From the NCBI GenBank assembly GCA_963843595.1, contig CAWJLG010000006.1, forward strand, positions 1 through 64,000: a DNA stretch of 64,000 nt, written 5' to 3'. The position numbers were made by a program, and so were the translations under genes. This document shows, in pieces, positions 24,117-32,805 of this stretch; positions within the stretch are counted from its first letter, which is position 1; each line of letters starts with the position of its first letter. The notes below the pieces were generated by a model that had not been told where the DNA came from, did not search any database, and saw only the letters and a list, made by a program, of their open reading frames with translations. Origin of the DNA: CAIWHR01 sp963843595 (lineage in GTDB: Bacteria; Pseudomonadota; Gammaproteobacteria; Burkholderiales; Casimicrobiaceae).

Positions 24117-24875
24117 TCATCGCCACGCCGCGCGCCAGCGGACGCGCCAGCCGTCGCCCTCGGGCGTGCCGATCGCCGCCAGCGTGCGCGCGAGCGCCGC
24201 GTCGTCGGCGCGCCGCGGCGTCAGGATCGCGGTGATCGCGACGTCGCCGCCGGCGCGCGCCGTGACGTCGCCACGGATGGCGACAACGCCGCCGTCGTTC
24301 GTGATCGGGCCGGCGAGCGTCGCGCCGCTTGCGGTGATCGTCGTGGTGAGCGTTCCCAGATCGATCGACGCAGCTTCGCTCGCGCCGACAACCTGCGCGC
24401 CGCGCCAAACCACGCGCGCCTCGCCCTGGCTGCGCGGAGGCGACCAATCGAGCGCAGGGATCGTGAGCGTGACGTTCCCTGCGGGCCGCCATGGCAGCCG
24501 GCTGCCTGTCGCACCGGCGATCCACGCCGCCGGAACCGTGAGGTCGACGTTGCGCAGTGCGGTTCGATCCCCGCCGATCGTGATCTCGCCGCGGGGCCCA
24601 CCCGTCGGCTCGCCGCCGAAGGGGGCGACCGTGATCCGCAATTCGCCCCGCGCCAGCGCCCAGGGGTCGAGCGCCCACGCGGCCGGGACGGCGATGCCGC
24701 CCGCCACGAGCGAGCCGCGCGCCTTCCAGACCGTCCCCTCGGCGTTGGCGAACGTGAGCGCGCCTGCCGTCGCGTGGTCGAGGCGCGTCGCAACCAGTGT
24801 TGCCGGCGCGAGCCAGACCAGGGCGACGGCAATCAGCAGCGCGACCGCGACGGCGAGGGCGACGATCCGGCCCAT
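24117..24875 (-). CDS. gspN: Type II secretion system protein N
   Basis: 252 residues, one N-terminal membrane segment (IVALAVAVALLIAVALVWLA), then a periplasmic beta-rich part (GALTFANAEGTVWKARGSLV, ALDPWALARGELRITV). This is the GspN pattern, including repeated Trp and Leu-Gly-Thr strands. GspN is an accessory inner-membrane component of type II secretion. It is the last gene of the gspG-N block and follows gspM by two bases. Confidence 0.82.
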   Translation of the reverse strand: MGRIVALAVAVALLIAVALVWLAPATLVATRLDHATAGALTFANAEGTVWKARGSLVAGGIAVPAAWALDPWALARGELRITVAPFGGEPTGGPRGEITIGGDRTALRNVDLTVPAAWIAGATGSRLPWRPAGNVTLTIPALDWSPPRSQGEARVVWRGAQVVGASEAASIDLGTLTTTITASGATLAGPITNDGGVVAIRGDVTARAGGDVAITAILTPRRADDAALARTLAAIGTPEGDGWRVRWRAAWR

Positions 24876-24877
24876 GA

Positions 24878-25372
24878 TCAGCGGCTAAGCGCGAGCTCGG
24901 CGCGGACGCTGCCCGTTTCGACGCGAGCCGTCAGCGTCGCCTCGACGAGGCGCAGCCGCGCCTCGCGTTGCAGCGCCTCGAGCGCGGGAACGAGCCGCGC
25001 AAACGCAACGGCCGCGAAGACGATGCGCACGCGGCCCTCCTGCAGGTCGAGCTGCGTCGCCTGCTCGCGCAGCCCGTGCGCCGCGAGCACGCGCTCGACG
25101 TCCGACCGCGGGTCACCGGGCGCGCTGACCGCACCGGCACGCGCCAGACCGGCGATCTCGTCGGCCATCCTGCGGGCCTCGGCGAGCGCGGCGTTGTCGT
25201 GGCTTCGCTCGACGCGCATCGACGCGACGTCGCGGGTCATCGGCTGCCAGATGCCCAGCCAGCCGATCGCGGCGACGACGAGCGCGGCAACGACGAGCAC
25301 GACGCGGCGTTCGGCCGACGATTTTCCGGCCCACCAGCGAACCGCGGGCACGGGCAGCGCAGGCACCTGCAT
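24878..25372 (-). CDS. gspM: Type II secretion system protein M
   Basis: About 164 residues. A short cytoplasmic start, then a membrane segment VVLVVAALVVAAIGWLGIW, followed by a helical and then ferredoxin-like periplasmic part ending LRLVEATLTARVETG. GspM pairs with GspL in the inner-membrane platform. ATG at 25372 overlaps the gspL stop; a GTG three bases earlier is an alternative. Confidence 0.82.
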   Translation of the reverse strand: MQVPALPVPAVRWWAGKSSAERRVVLVVAALVVAAIGWLGIWQPMTRDVASMRVERSHDNAALAEARRMADEIAGLARAGAVSAPGDPRSDVERVLAAHGLREQATQLDLQEGRVRIVFAAVAFARLVPALEALQREARLRLVEATLTARVETGSVRAELALSR

Positions 25373-26589
25373 CACGGGCCTCCGAATCGCGCACGCGTCC
25401 CGGCCGCGGTGGTGGCCATCAGCACCGGAACACCGGCGGCGTGCATCCGCACGTCGAAGTCACGCAGCGCCGCATCATTGGCGACCGCGAGTTCGAGCGT
25501 CCAGTGGCCGTCCGCATAGGTGGCGCGGCGGACCGCACCGCCCGGCAGCGCGGCAAGCGCGGGGGCCGCCCGTGCGAGCAGCGGCAGCGCGTCGCCGGGT
25601 GCGGCCAGTCCTGCGGCGTGGCGAAGCTCCGCATGGCGCCGGAACAGCGCGGCGCGCGCGGCGGCGACCGAGTCCGCCTGGTCGCCAGGAACGCCCGCGC
25701 CCGTCGCGAGCGCCGTCCACGTCCGCGCCTGGCGGATCGCGTCGACCTTGAACCACACCCACTCGCCGGCCGTCGCCGCCACCTGCAGCGCCAACGCGCA
25801 TGCGGCGAGTCCGGCCGCCCAGCGAAACAACCGAAGCCGTTCGGATTTCTGCGCCGGCGCCACGACGGCGAATTCGCCTTGCCGCAGGTCGGTCGCGGCC
25901 GCAAACGCGGCGGGCGCGGCCTCGTGCCAGCGCCACGGCGCACCGCGGGTGAAGGCGATTCCCGACTCGTGTTGCCAGCGCGTGAGGTCGGCATCCGCGA
26001 CGCTCGCGTCGACGCGCACCCCGGACGGGGGTGCACCGTCGCGCGTCGCACGATCGAGCGCAAACGCGAGTTCCGCCGGCAACGCGGCGTCGTGCGCCGG
26101 CGGATCGACCGCGAACGCCTCACCCTCGGCCGACCGGACGAATGCGCGGTCGTCTTCGGCGCACCATCGCCAGCCGGGGATCGTGGACGCGAGATCGGAT
26201 TCGACGACGATGCGGGAGAACGGGCGCGCCGATCGTGCTGCCGCGAGCGCGGCCATCAACGGCCTCGCCACGATCGCCACTCGGACCCGGCCGTCGCTCT
26301 GCTGACGCGACGCGGCGAGATGCTGGCCGTCCAGCGGGCCCGCGAGTTGGTCCTCCAGCGCGAACGCCGCAGCGGCGGCGACCTGAACCGGTGGCAGCGG
26401 AGGCAGCGACAACGTCGCCACCCGCGCCTGCGTGGCCGCAATCACCGCTTCCGTGGAGTCCGCCGAGGGCCACGCGGCCGGACGGTCGAGCCCCGTGCGC
26501 GCAAGCCGGCCATCGCTGTCGTACAGCGCCCACCGCGCTGCGCGGTCGGGATCGGGCGGCGCCGCGATGAGGACGCGCAGAATCGTCAT
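25372..26589 (-). CDS. gspL: Type II secretion system protein L
   Basis: About 405 residues. The cytoplasmic part (MTILRVLIAAPPDPDRAARW) is an actin-like GspL domain, a membrane helix lies around residue 260 (AAGLAACALALQVAATAG) and the periplasmic part ends FDVRMHAAGVPVLMATT. GspL links the secretion ATPase GspE to the inner-membrane platform. Two further in-frame starts lie up to 9 bases upstream. gspE, gspF, gspD and gspC are not in this window. Confidence 0.85.
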   Translation of the reverse strand: MTILRVLIAAPPDPDRAARWALYDSDGRLARTGLDRPAAWPSADSTEAVIAATQARVATLSLPPLPPVQVAAAAAFALEDQLAGPLDGQHLAASRQQSDGRVRVAIVARPLMAALAAARSARPFSRIVVESDLASTIPGWRWCAEDDRAFVRSAEGEAFAVDPPAHDAALPAELAFALDRATRDGAPPSGVRVDASVADADLTRWQHESGIAFTRGAPWRWHEAAPAAFAAATDLRQGEFAVVAPAQKSERLRLFRWAAGLAACALALQVAATAGEWVWFKVDAIRQARTWTALATGAGVPGDQADSVAAARAALFRRHAELRHAAGLAAPGDALPLLARAAPALAALPGGAVRRATYADGHWTLELAVANDAALRDFDVRMHAAGVPVLMATTAAGTRARFGGP

Positions 26590-26660
26590 CGCAGCCACGT
26601 CGTCATCGCCTGCATCAGGCCTAGTTTACTCGACGCCATCGATGGCCCCGGACGGCGGCG

Positions 26661-27593
26661 TCACTCGATGATCTGCCACACCACCGTCGGCCATTCGCCG
26701 GCCGCACGGCGGAGGAGGGCGCGTGCGCGCGCCACCGTATTGCCCTGCCGCGCTTCGACGGTCACGTAGAAATGGTCGCTGCGGACGGAGAGCGCGCCGT
26801 CGCCGGCGAGCGTGGCGCCGGACGGCAACCGCTGGCGGAAGTCCGCGATCGACGTGAACGGCTTCTGCGCCCGGGCCGCAACCAGCGCCGCCAGTCCGTC
26901 GGCGGGCAGATTCTCGACCACGGCGGCGAGCACCTCGGGGGGCGCGGTGTTCAGGTTCGTCGGCGTGCCTGCCGGCAGCGCGGTGAGGAAGGGCGCCACG
27001 GCCGCGAGCGCTTGCGGCGTCACGCCGTGGACGGCCGCGACCTCGGCAACGCGCACCAGCGGCGCATTCGCGGCGAGATACGGCACCGGTTGCGCGAGAT
27101 AGCCGGCGTCCTCGAAACCGTCCGCCCGCGCCTTGCTGTCGGTATCGACCCAGTCGGCAATCGCGTCCAGTGCGGCAACCGGTCCGCCGTTTTGCGCGAA
27201 CAGGCGCGCGATGCGACCGCGCTCGATGGCGGCGGTGGCCCCGCCGTCGCCGAGCGCGTTGAGATTGAGCCTTCCCTGCGCGTCGACGATCGCGCCCCGG
27301 ATTTCGCCGTTTTCCAGCGGAATCGGCGGCAGCGCGACGGCCCACGGCTCGCGCAGATCGTCGAGCGTCGTCGTGCGGGCGTCGTCGAATAGTATCTGCC
27401 GTGCCCACTCAATCCCGGCCATCGCGAGGGCCTGGGCCTGGACCTGGTCGCGCCGATGCTCGACGTTGCGGCTCCAGCGCTGCTGATCGGCGAAGACGGT
27501 CACGGCGATGGCGGCGGCGAGCGCTGCCAGCAGCATCGCGAGCACGACGGCCGCGCCGCGGGGAGGGCGGTACCGGGGGGCATCGCGCTTCAC
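26661..27593 (-). CDS. gspK: Type II secretion system minor pseudopilin K
   Basis: About 310 residues. The N-terminal prepilin-like part is PRGAAVVLAMLLAALAAAIA, followed by RLNLNALGDGGA and TPTNLNTAPPEVLAAVV with IADFRQRL, as in GspK (the tip pseudopilin with a helix-hairpin-helix-like domain). The GTG start at 27593 overlaps the gspJ stop. GspK caps the pseudopilus with GspI and GspJ. The methylation-site Glu at +5 of other pseudopilins is absent, as usual for GspK. Confidence 0.88.
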   Translation of the reverse strand: MKRDAPRYRPPRGAAVVLAMLLAALAAAIAVTVFADQQRWSRNVEHRRDQVQAQALAMAGIEWARQILFDDARTTTLDDLREPWAVALPPIPLENGEIRGAIVDAQGRLNLNALGDGGATAAIERGRIARLFAQNGGPVAALDAIADWVDTDSKARADGFEDAGYLAQPVPYLAANAPLVRVAEVAAVHGVTPQALAAVAPFLTALPAGTPTNLNTAPPEVLAAVVENLPADGLAALVAARAQKPFTSIADFRQRLPSGATLAGDGALSVRSDHFYVTVEARQGNTVARARALLRRAAGEWPTVVWQIIE

Positions 27594-28222
27594 CGTAGCA
27601 CCATCCAACGTTCGATGGTCTCGCCGGTCGCGAGCGTCAGCACGACGCGAACCGCCTGCGGGACCGGCGCCTCGCCCGGCGCGGGCCACCGCTCGCGCCA
27701 CTGCCCCGTGCCATCGAGATAGCCGATCCGGAATTCCGTCACGCCGGGCGCGAGCGCGTAGACCGTGGGGACCACGGCCGCCGGCTGATCGAGATGCGGC
27801 CAGTACACGATCTCGACGACGCCGTCGCGAAGTCGGTAGCCCAATCGCTGTCCTGCACCGCCGGGATCGGCGGCGAACTCGGGTCCGGCGCGTGCGATCG
27901 CAAGCTCCGCATTGCCCGCAATGTCGACGTTGCCGAGAACCGCCGGCTCCGTGCCGGTGCCGGTGCGCACCTCGCGCGGCACGGTCGCCCGCAGGTCCGC
28001 TTCGAGTCGGGCGAGAAACGCGTCGAGCGCGCGCCAGCGCTGCGCCTCGGCGGTGAGCCGCACCTCGCTGTCGGTGAGCGACGCGACGGCGCGATAGCCG
28101 AGCGTCGCGATCACCGCGAGAATGGCCAGCGCGATCAGGAGCTCGATCAGCGTGAAGCCGCCTGCCGAATGCTCGGCCTGGCGCGAACCTCCGGCGCAGG
28201 CTGACGGCGAGGTGCGCATCAT
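27590..28222 (-). CDS. gspJ: Type II secretion system minor pseudopilin J
   Basis: About 210 residues. The prepilin motif is GGFTLIELLIALAILAVIAT, cleaved after the last Gly, with Glu at +5. The globular part contains YRLRDGVVEIVYWPHLDQ and FRIGYLDGTGQW, typical of GspJ. The ATG at 28222 overlaps the gspI stop; 28219 is an alternative. An unusually long leader (about 20 residues before FTLIE) precedes the cleavage site. Confidence 0.88.
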   Translation of the reverse strand: MMRTSPSACAGGSRQAEHSAGGFTLIELLIALAILAVIATLGYRAVASLTDSEVRLTAEAQRWRALDAFLARLEADLRATVPREVRTGTGTEPAVLGNVDIAGNAELAIARAGPEFAADPGGAGQRLGYRLRDGVVEIVYWPHLDQPAAVVPTVYALAPGVTEFRIGYLDGTGQWRERWPAPGEAPVPQAVRVVLTLATGETIERWMVLR

Positions 28223-28644
28223 CAGCGGCGGGGCGACTGCCCGAGGAAGCCCACCAGCCGCGCGAGTGCGTAGTCGGGTTGGACCGGGTCGGCGACGACG
28301 ATCTCGATCTTCCGGAACGCCGGATTCGGAGTGCCCGATACCGTTTCCTGCCACACAAAGCGCGCCCCCGCCTGCACCGCATCACCGCTGCGGCTGCCGG
28401 CCGCCGGCTGTGCGGCGGCGAGTTGCGCGGCGGCCAAACGGTTCTGCGCGACCCACAGCGCCAATGTCCGCTGCTTGAGCAATGTCGCGCTGTCGCTCGA
28501 TTGCGCGACCGCGCGCATGCCGGCCGCGAGCGCGACCGCGAGGATCGCGAGCGCGACGAGAATCTCGATCAGCGTGAAGCCGCGGGTGTGCCGAACGCGA
28601 CCTGCACGCGGTTCAGCGGATCGGCGGCGATGACGGCGGACCAT
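28222..28644 (-). CDS. gspI: Type II secretion system minor pseudopilin I
   Basis: 140 residues. The prepilin motif RGFTLIEILVALAILAVALA has Glu at +5, followed by QNRLAAAQL and TPNPAFRKIEIVVADP, the GspI pattern. The only in-frame ATG (28644) lies 76 bases inside the end of gspH, which is a long but plausible overlap. The start could instead be a non-standard codon nearer the motif. Confidence 0.87.
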   Translation of the reverse strand: MVRRHRRRSAEPRAGRVRHTRGFTLIEILVALAILAVALAAGMRAVAQSSDSATLLKQRTLALWVAQNRLAAAQLAAAQPAAGSRSGDAVQAGARFVWQETVSGTPNPAFRKIEIVVADPVQPDYALARLVGFLGQSPRR

Positions 28645-29087
28645 GTGGAAGAGGCGAGTGCCAGCGCATAGGGCTCGTTGCGCCCGCTGGGGCGCAACGG
28701 CAGGATCGCATCGGAACGCACCGGTGCGCCGGCGTACGTCAGCGGGGAGACGGCGAGCTCGCCCGGCAACAGGCGCGGCGCGAGCACGTCGTCACCGCCG
28801 AGCGCGATCCAGCGGTCGCCGTCGGTGCGTTGCCAGAAGCGGTAGCCGCGCCCGTCGGCGGACACGCCCAGCATTTCGCCGCGCCATTGCGCGGAGGCCG
28901 CCGCGTGCTCCAGCGCCCCGGCGAGACGCTTGGCTTCGCTCTCGACCACGCGGCGATCGTCGCCGCCCAGGTTGGCGACAACGATGCCGGCAGCCACACC
29001 GATTACCACGAGGACGACCAGCATCTCGACGAGCGTGAACGCCCGGATGCCGCGACGCCTCGCGCCGGGCCGCGTCAGAGATCCCAC
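28569..29087 (-). CDS. gspH: Type II secretion system minor pseudopilin H
   Basis: About 172 residues from a GTG at 29087, which overlaps the gspG stop by 13 bases. The prepilin motif is RAFTLVEMLVVLVVIGVAAG, with Ala rather than Gly before the cleavage site as written. The rest (RRVVESEAKRLAGALEHAAA, RGYRFWQRTDGDRW) fits GspH. A longer start upstream would lie inside gspG and is unlikely. Confidence 0.86.
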   Translation of the reverse strand: MGSLTRPGARRRGIRAFTLVEMLVVLVVIGVAAGIVVANLGGDDRRVVESEAKRLAGALEHAAASAQWRGEMLGVSADGRGYRFWQRTDGDRWIALGGDDVLAPRLLPGELAVSPLTYAGAPVRSDAILPLRPSGRNEPYALALASSTWSAVIAADPLNRVQVAFGTPAASR

Positions 29088-29521
29088 GATCCGATGTCGG
29101 TGTCGATGCCGGTCCCGCCGGGCTGTCCGTCGGCGCCGAAGCTGAAGACGTCGATTTCGCCGCGCAGCCCCGGATTCAGGTACTGGTAGGTCTTGCCCCA
29201 TGGATCTTTCGGCAACCGTTCGAGGTAGCCGTTGGGCTTCCAGTTCGGAGGCACCGGCGCGACCAGCGGCCGGGTGACCAATGCGGCGAGGCCCTGCTCG
29301 GTCGTCGGGTAGCGCTGGTTGTCCAGGCGGTAGAGCTTGAGCGCCTGCATGATGGTCGCGATGTCGGCCTTCGCGGCGACCGCACGCGCCTCGTCGGGAC
29401 GTTCGATGATCCGCGGCACCACGAGCGCCGCGAGGATCCCGAGAATGACGATGACGACGAGGACTTCGACCAGCGTGAAACCGCGCGCGTTCACGCAGCG
29501 GCAGGAAGGAGGGCGGATCAT
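29075..29521 (-). CDS. gspG: Type II secretion system major pseudopilin G
   Basis: 148 residues. The prepilin motif is RGFTLVEVLVVIVILGILAA with Glu at +5. The family core follows: AKADIATIMQALKLYRLDNQ, YPTTEQGLAALVTRP and LPKDPWGKTYQYLNPG. The C-terminal GEIDVFSFGADGQPGGTG is the calcium-binding loop. It is the first gene of the gspG-H-I-J-K-L-M-N operon, divergent from mltG. It polymerises into the pseudopilus that pushes substrates through the secretin. Confidence 0.95.
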   Translation of the reverse strand: MIRPPSCRCVNARGFTLVEVLVVIVILGILAALVVPRIIERPDEARAVAAKADIATIMQALKLYRLDNQRYPTTEQGLAALVTRPLVAPVPPNWKPNGYLERLPKDPWGKTYQYLNPGLRGEIDVFSFGADGQPGGTGIDTDIGSWDL

Positions 29522-29527
29522 CGGGCG

Positions 29528-29535
29528 ATTATAAT
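29528..29535. promoter_or_regulatory. Palindromic -10-like box between gspG and mltG
   Basis: ATTATAAT reads TATAAT on both strands in the 70-base gap between divergent genes. For mltG it would give a leader of about 50 bases; for gspG it lies too near the ATG unless the mRNA is leaderless. No -35 match was seen on either strand. Confidence 0.3.
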
Positions 29536-29591
29536 CCGCGGACCTCGCGCGGAGCGTCCGCAGCGCGACCCCGCCCGCACCTGCTCACACG

Positions 29592-30599
29592 ATGTCCGCA
29601 CCGCCTCGCTTCCTCGTTCGCGCACTCGTGGCATTGACATTCGTTGCCGCCGCCGGTGTCGCCCTCGTCGCCTGGCAACTCCGGCAACCGCTCGCACTGC
29701 CCGTCTCCCCCTATACCTTCGACGTCAAGCCGGGTGCCAGCCTCACCAGCGTGGCGCGGGAGCTCGCGGCGGCCGGGGTGACGCCAGGCGAGCGCTGGCT
29801 GATCGCGCTCGGTCGTTGGCGTGGCGTGGATCGCACGATCAAGGCCGGCAACTACGAAATCGCGGCCGGCACCACGCTGCCGGGTCTCCTCGACAAGCTC
29901 ACGCAGGGTGATGTCACGCAGACGGCGCTCACCGTCGTCGAAGGCTCGACGTTTGCCGAATTCAAGGCCCAGCTCGCCGCGAACGCCGAGGTGAGCAAGT
30001 CCGTGCTCGAGCTGTCCGACGCGGAACTGATGCAACGCATCGGCGCCGACAGCGCGCAGCCCGAGGGCTGGTTCTTTCCGGACACCTATTTCTTCGCCGC
30101 CGGCTCCGCCGACGTCGCACTGCTCGGGCGCGCCTACGCGCTGATGCGCGCGCGGCTCGATGCGGCGTGGGCGAATCGTGCGCCGGACCTGCCGCTGCGC
30201 AGCCCCTACGAGGCGCTCATCCTGGCGTCGATCATCGAGAAGGAGACGGGGCGCCCGGCGGACCGACCGCTGATCGGCTCCGTGCTCGTCAACCGGTTGC
30301 GCATCGGCATGCGCCTGCAGACCGATCCGACGGTCATCTACGGCATGGGGGCGCGCTTCGACGGCAATCTGCGCAAGCGTGACCTCGAGGCCGACACCCC
30401 GTTCAACACCTATACGCGCGACGGATTGCCGCCCACGCCGATCGCCCTGCCCGGGCAGCGATCGCTGGAAGCCGCGACGAACCCGCCGAAGACGAACTAT
30501 CTCTACTTCGTCGCGCGCGGGGATGGCACGTCGGAGTTTTCGGCTTCGCTCTCCGACCACAACCGCGCCGTGGCAAAATTCCAGAAAGGCGGGCGCTGA
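29592..30599 (+). CDS. mltG: Endolytic murein transglycosylase
   Basis: 335 residues. One N-terminal membrane segment (LVALTFVAAAGVALVAW), a LysM-like part (YTFDVKPGASLTSVARELAA), then the YceG domain: EGWFFPDTYFF and ILASIIEKETGRPADRPLI with the catalytic Glu in IIEKET. LQTDPTVIYGMG and FNTYTRDGLPPTPIALPG complete the signature. It cuts nascent glycan strands and sets their length. It is followed by tmk and holB, a common betaproteobacterial order. Confidence 0.95.
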   Translation: MSAPPRFLVRALVALTFVAAAGVALVAWQLRQPLALPVSPYTFDVKPGASLTSVARELAAAGVTPGERWLIALGRWRGVDRTIKAGNYEIAAGTTLPGLLDKLTQGDVTQTALTVVEGSTFAEFKAQLAANAEVSKSVLELSDAELMQRIGADSAQPEGWFFPDTYFFAAGSADVALLGRAYALMRARLDAAWANRAPDLPLRSPYEALILASIIEKETGRPADRPLIGSVLVNRLRIGMRLQTDPTVIYGMGARFDGNLRKRDLEADTPFNTYTRDGLPPTPIALPGQRSLEAATNPPKTNYLYFVARGDGTSEFSASLSDHNRAVAKFQKGGR

Positions 30600-30633
30600 G
30601 CGCCGCCGCGTCGATCGCCTGCCCTTGCCCACG

Positions 30634-31266
30634 ATGCCTACTGCCGGCCGCTTCATCACCCTCGAAGGCATCGACGGCGCGGGCAAGAGCACGCACGTCG
30701 GCTGGCTGGTCAAGGGCATCGAGGATCGCGGGCGCACCGTTGTCGCGACCCGCGAGCCCGGCGGCACGCCGCTCGGCGAGGAATTGCGCCGGCTGCTGCT
30801 GCGCGAGCCGATGACCCACGACAGCGAGGCGCTGCTCATGTTCGCCGCAAGGCGCGAGCACCTCGACCAGGTGATCCGTCCCGCCCTCGCGCGGGGCGAC
30901 TGGGTGCTGTGCGACCGCTTCACCGATGCGACGTTCGCCTATCAGGGCGGCGGCCACGGCGTTCCGCTCGACCGCATTCGCGCGCTGGAGCAGTGGATCC
31001 ACGGCGACTGCCAGCCCGATCTCACGCTCCTGTTCGACGTGCCGACGCCGGTATCGCGGGAACGGCTCGCGAAGGCGCAGACCGAGGGTCGTGCGCTCGA
31101 CAAGTTCGAGCGCGAGGCCGCCGCGTTCTTCGAGCGGGTGCGCGCGGCATATCTGGAGCGGGCACGTGAGCATCCCGGCCGCTTCCGGATCGTCGACAGC
31201 ACGCGTCCGGTCGCGGTCGTGCGCGCGGAACTGTCCGCTCACGTCGCCGCGCTGATGACGGACTGA
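30634..31266 (+). CDS. tmk: Thymidylate kinase
   Basis: About 210 residues. P-loop LEGIDGAGKST at about residues 10-20, the TREPGGTPLGE substrate loop, and DRFTDATFAYQGGG. The lid region ALDKFEREAAAFFERVR is normal. It phosphorylates dTMP to dTDP. The ATG at 30634 removes a long spurious extension that runs back into mltG. The gap to mltG is 34 bases and to holB two bases. Confidence 0.95.
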   Translation: MPTAGRFITLEGIDGAGKSTHVGWLVKGIEDRGRTVVATREPGGTPLGEELRRLLLREPMTHDSEALLMFAARREHLDQVIRPALARGDWVLCDRFTDATFAYQGGGHGVPLDRIRALEQWIHGDCQPDLTLLFDVPTPVSRERLAKAQTEGRALDKFEREAAAFFERVRAAYLERAREHPGRFRIVDSTRPVAVVRAELSAHVAALMTD

Positions 31267-31268
31267 AC

Positions 31269-32312
31269 ATGGCCCGGGACGCCGACGACGCACCGGCTGC
31301 GCTGCCCTGGCGGCCTCTGCTGCCCTGGCAGGCGGAGCCGGCGCGGGAGCTCCTCGCGCGCCGCGCGACCTGGCCGCATGCGCTGCTGCTCTACGGACCG
31401 CGGGGCATCGGCAAGCATGCGCTGGCGCTCAACCTGGCGCAGGCGCTGCTGTGCGAATCCCCGCGTCCCGACGGGCTGGCCTGCGGCGCGTGCCCGAGCT
31501 GCCGCTACGCCGAAGCCGGCCAGCATCCGGATCTCGTGCGGCTGGAATTGCTGATGATCGACGAGGAGACCGGCGAGCTCGTGACGGTGGACACGATTTC
31601 GATCGACCGCGTGCGCGCGGTGATCGACTTCGTGCAACTCTCGAGCCATCGGCAACGGGCCAAGGTGGCGGTGATCGCGCCCGCGGAGCGCATGAATGCC
31701 GCCGCGTCCAACGCCCTTCTGAAGACGCTCGAGGAGCCGCCACCCGGCACCTATCTGCTGCTCGTCGCGGACCAGCCCGGACGCTTGCCCGCGACGATTC
31801 GCTCGCGCTGCCGCAAGCTTCCGGTTCCGGCCCCCGCACCCGACGAAGCGCGGGCGTGGCTGGCCGCGCAGGGTGTGGCCGAGCCCGACCTTGCATTGGC
31901 TCAGGCCGGCGGGGCGCCCTTGGCGGCGCTCGCGTATGCCGACCCGGACGTGAACGCCGAGCGCACGGCGTGGCTCGAGGCGCTTGCGCAGCCCGAGCGC
32001 CTGGCGTTGCTGGTGTTGGCCGCGCGCATCGATGCCGGGGGCAAGGAGCAGCGTCGCGCCCGGCTCGCGCACGCGATCGACTGGCTTCTCGGCTGGACCG
32101 CGGACCTCGCGCGGGTCGCGGCCGGCGGCCTGCCGCTGCGCAATCCCGATTTCGCGGTCCCGCTCGCGGCCCTTGCCCGTCAAGTGGCGCCGCTACCGCT
32201 CTTTCGCTATCATCGGTCCCTGCTGCGCGAGCGCGCGTTGCTCACGCATCCTCTGCAGCCGCGGCTTGTCGCCGAGGCCGTGCTGATCGACTATCGGGCG
32301 CTCTTCGGATAA
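31269..32312 (+). CDS. holB: DNA polymerase III subunit delta'
   Basis: 347 residues. The Walker A-like GPRGIGKHA (about residues 43-51) has His in the last position, as is usual for the ATP-inactive delta' subunit. Zinc Cys are C62, C72, C75 and C78 (ACGACPSCR). VIAPAERMNAAASNALLKTL and TIRSRCRKLPVP are clamp-loader motifs. It is part of the clamp loader that opens the beta clamp. pilZ starts four bases after it. Confidence 0.92.
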   Translation: MARDADDAPAALPWRPLLPWQAEPARELLARRATWPHALLLYGPRGIGKHALALNLAQALLCESPRPDGLACGACPSCRYAEAGQHPDLVRLELLMIDEETGELVTVDTISIDRVRAVIDFVQLSSHRQRAKVAVIAPAERMNAAASNALLKTLEEPPPGTYLLLVADQPGRLPATIRSRCRKLPVPAPAPDEARAWLAAQGVAEPDLALAQAGGAPLAALAYADPDVNAERTAWLEALAQPERLALLVLAARIDAGGKEQRRARLAHAIDWLLGWTADLARVAAGGLPLRNPDFAVPLAALARQVAPLPLFRYHRSLLRERALLTHPLQPRLVAEAVLIDYRALFG

Positions 32313-32315
32313 GGG

Positions 32316-32711
32316 ATGGCGGAAAACAGACCCGGCGGCACCGTTGCCAGCGCTTCCCTGGCGGGTGGCGTTGCGCGGCCGGGGGTGCTGTCGCTCAACA
32401 TCCGCGAGCGCGCGGCGCTCTACGCGGCGTTCATGCCGTTCCTCAAGGGCGGCGGCATCTTCATCCCGACGTCGCGCCAGTACCAGCTCGGCGAGGAAGT
32501 GTTCATGCTGCTGTCCCTGATGGACGACCCGAACCGGATTGCCGTGCAGGGCAAGGTCGTCTGGGTGACGCCCGAGGGCGTCCAGGGGAACCGGACGCAG
32601 GGCATCGGCGTCCAGTTCACGCAGGACGAGACCGGCGCCGCCGCGCGCGCGGCGATCGAGAAGATCCTCGGCGAGACGCTCGCCTCCACGCGGCCCACCC
32701 ATACGATGTGA
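32316..32711 (+). CDS. pilZ: PilZ domain protein (type IV pilus-associated)
   Basis: 131 residues. VLSLNIRERAALYAAFMPFL and GGGIFIPTSRQYQLGEEVFM, then VQGKVVWVTPEGVQGN and RTQGIGVQFT. This is the PilZ form that lacks the usual c-di-GMP RxxxR motif, as in PilZ proper, which works with PilB and FimX in pilus assembly. Position after holB is the standard one in beta- and gammaproteobacteria. Confidence 0.92.
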   Translation: MAENRPGGTVASASLAGGVARPGVLSLNIRERAALYAAFMPFLKGGGIFIPTSRQYQLGEEVFMLLSLMDDPNRIAVQGKVVWVTPEGVQGNRTQGIGVQFTQDETGAAARAAIEKILGETLASTRPTHTM

Positions 32712-32805
32712 CGGTCGGGCTCCGGGATCGGGGCTCGGCGAAGCCACGGCGTGGTCCCGCCGCGCGCGATTCCTGACGCCCGATGGCCGGTTCCCGGTCG
32801 CTGAC

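Noticed and set aside
24013..24678. Arg-rich 221-residue minus-strand frame between gspN and the DUF1624 gene
   Set aside because: It is the shadow of gspN in another frame; only its last part (MSRKRGRSKRNA) may matter as a possible start of the DUF1624 protein.
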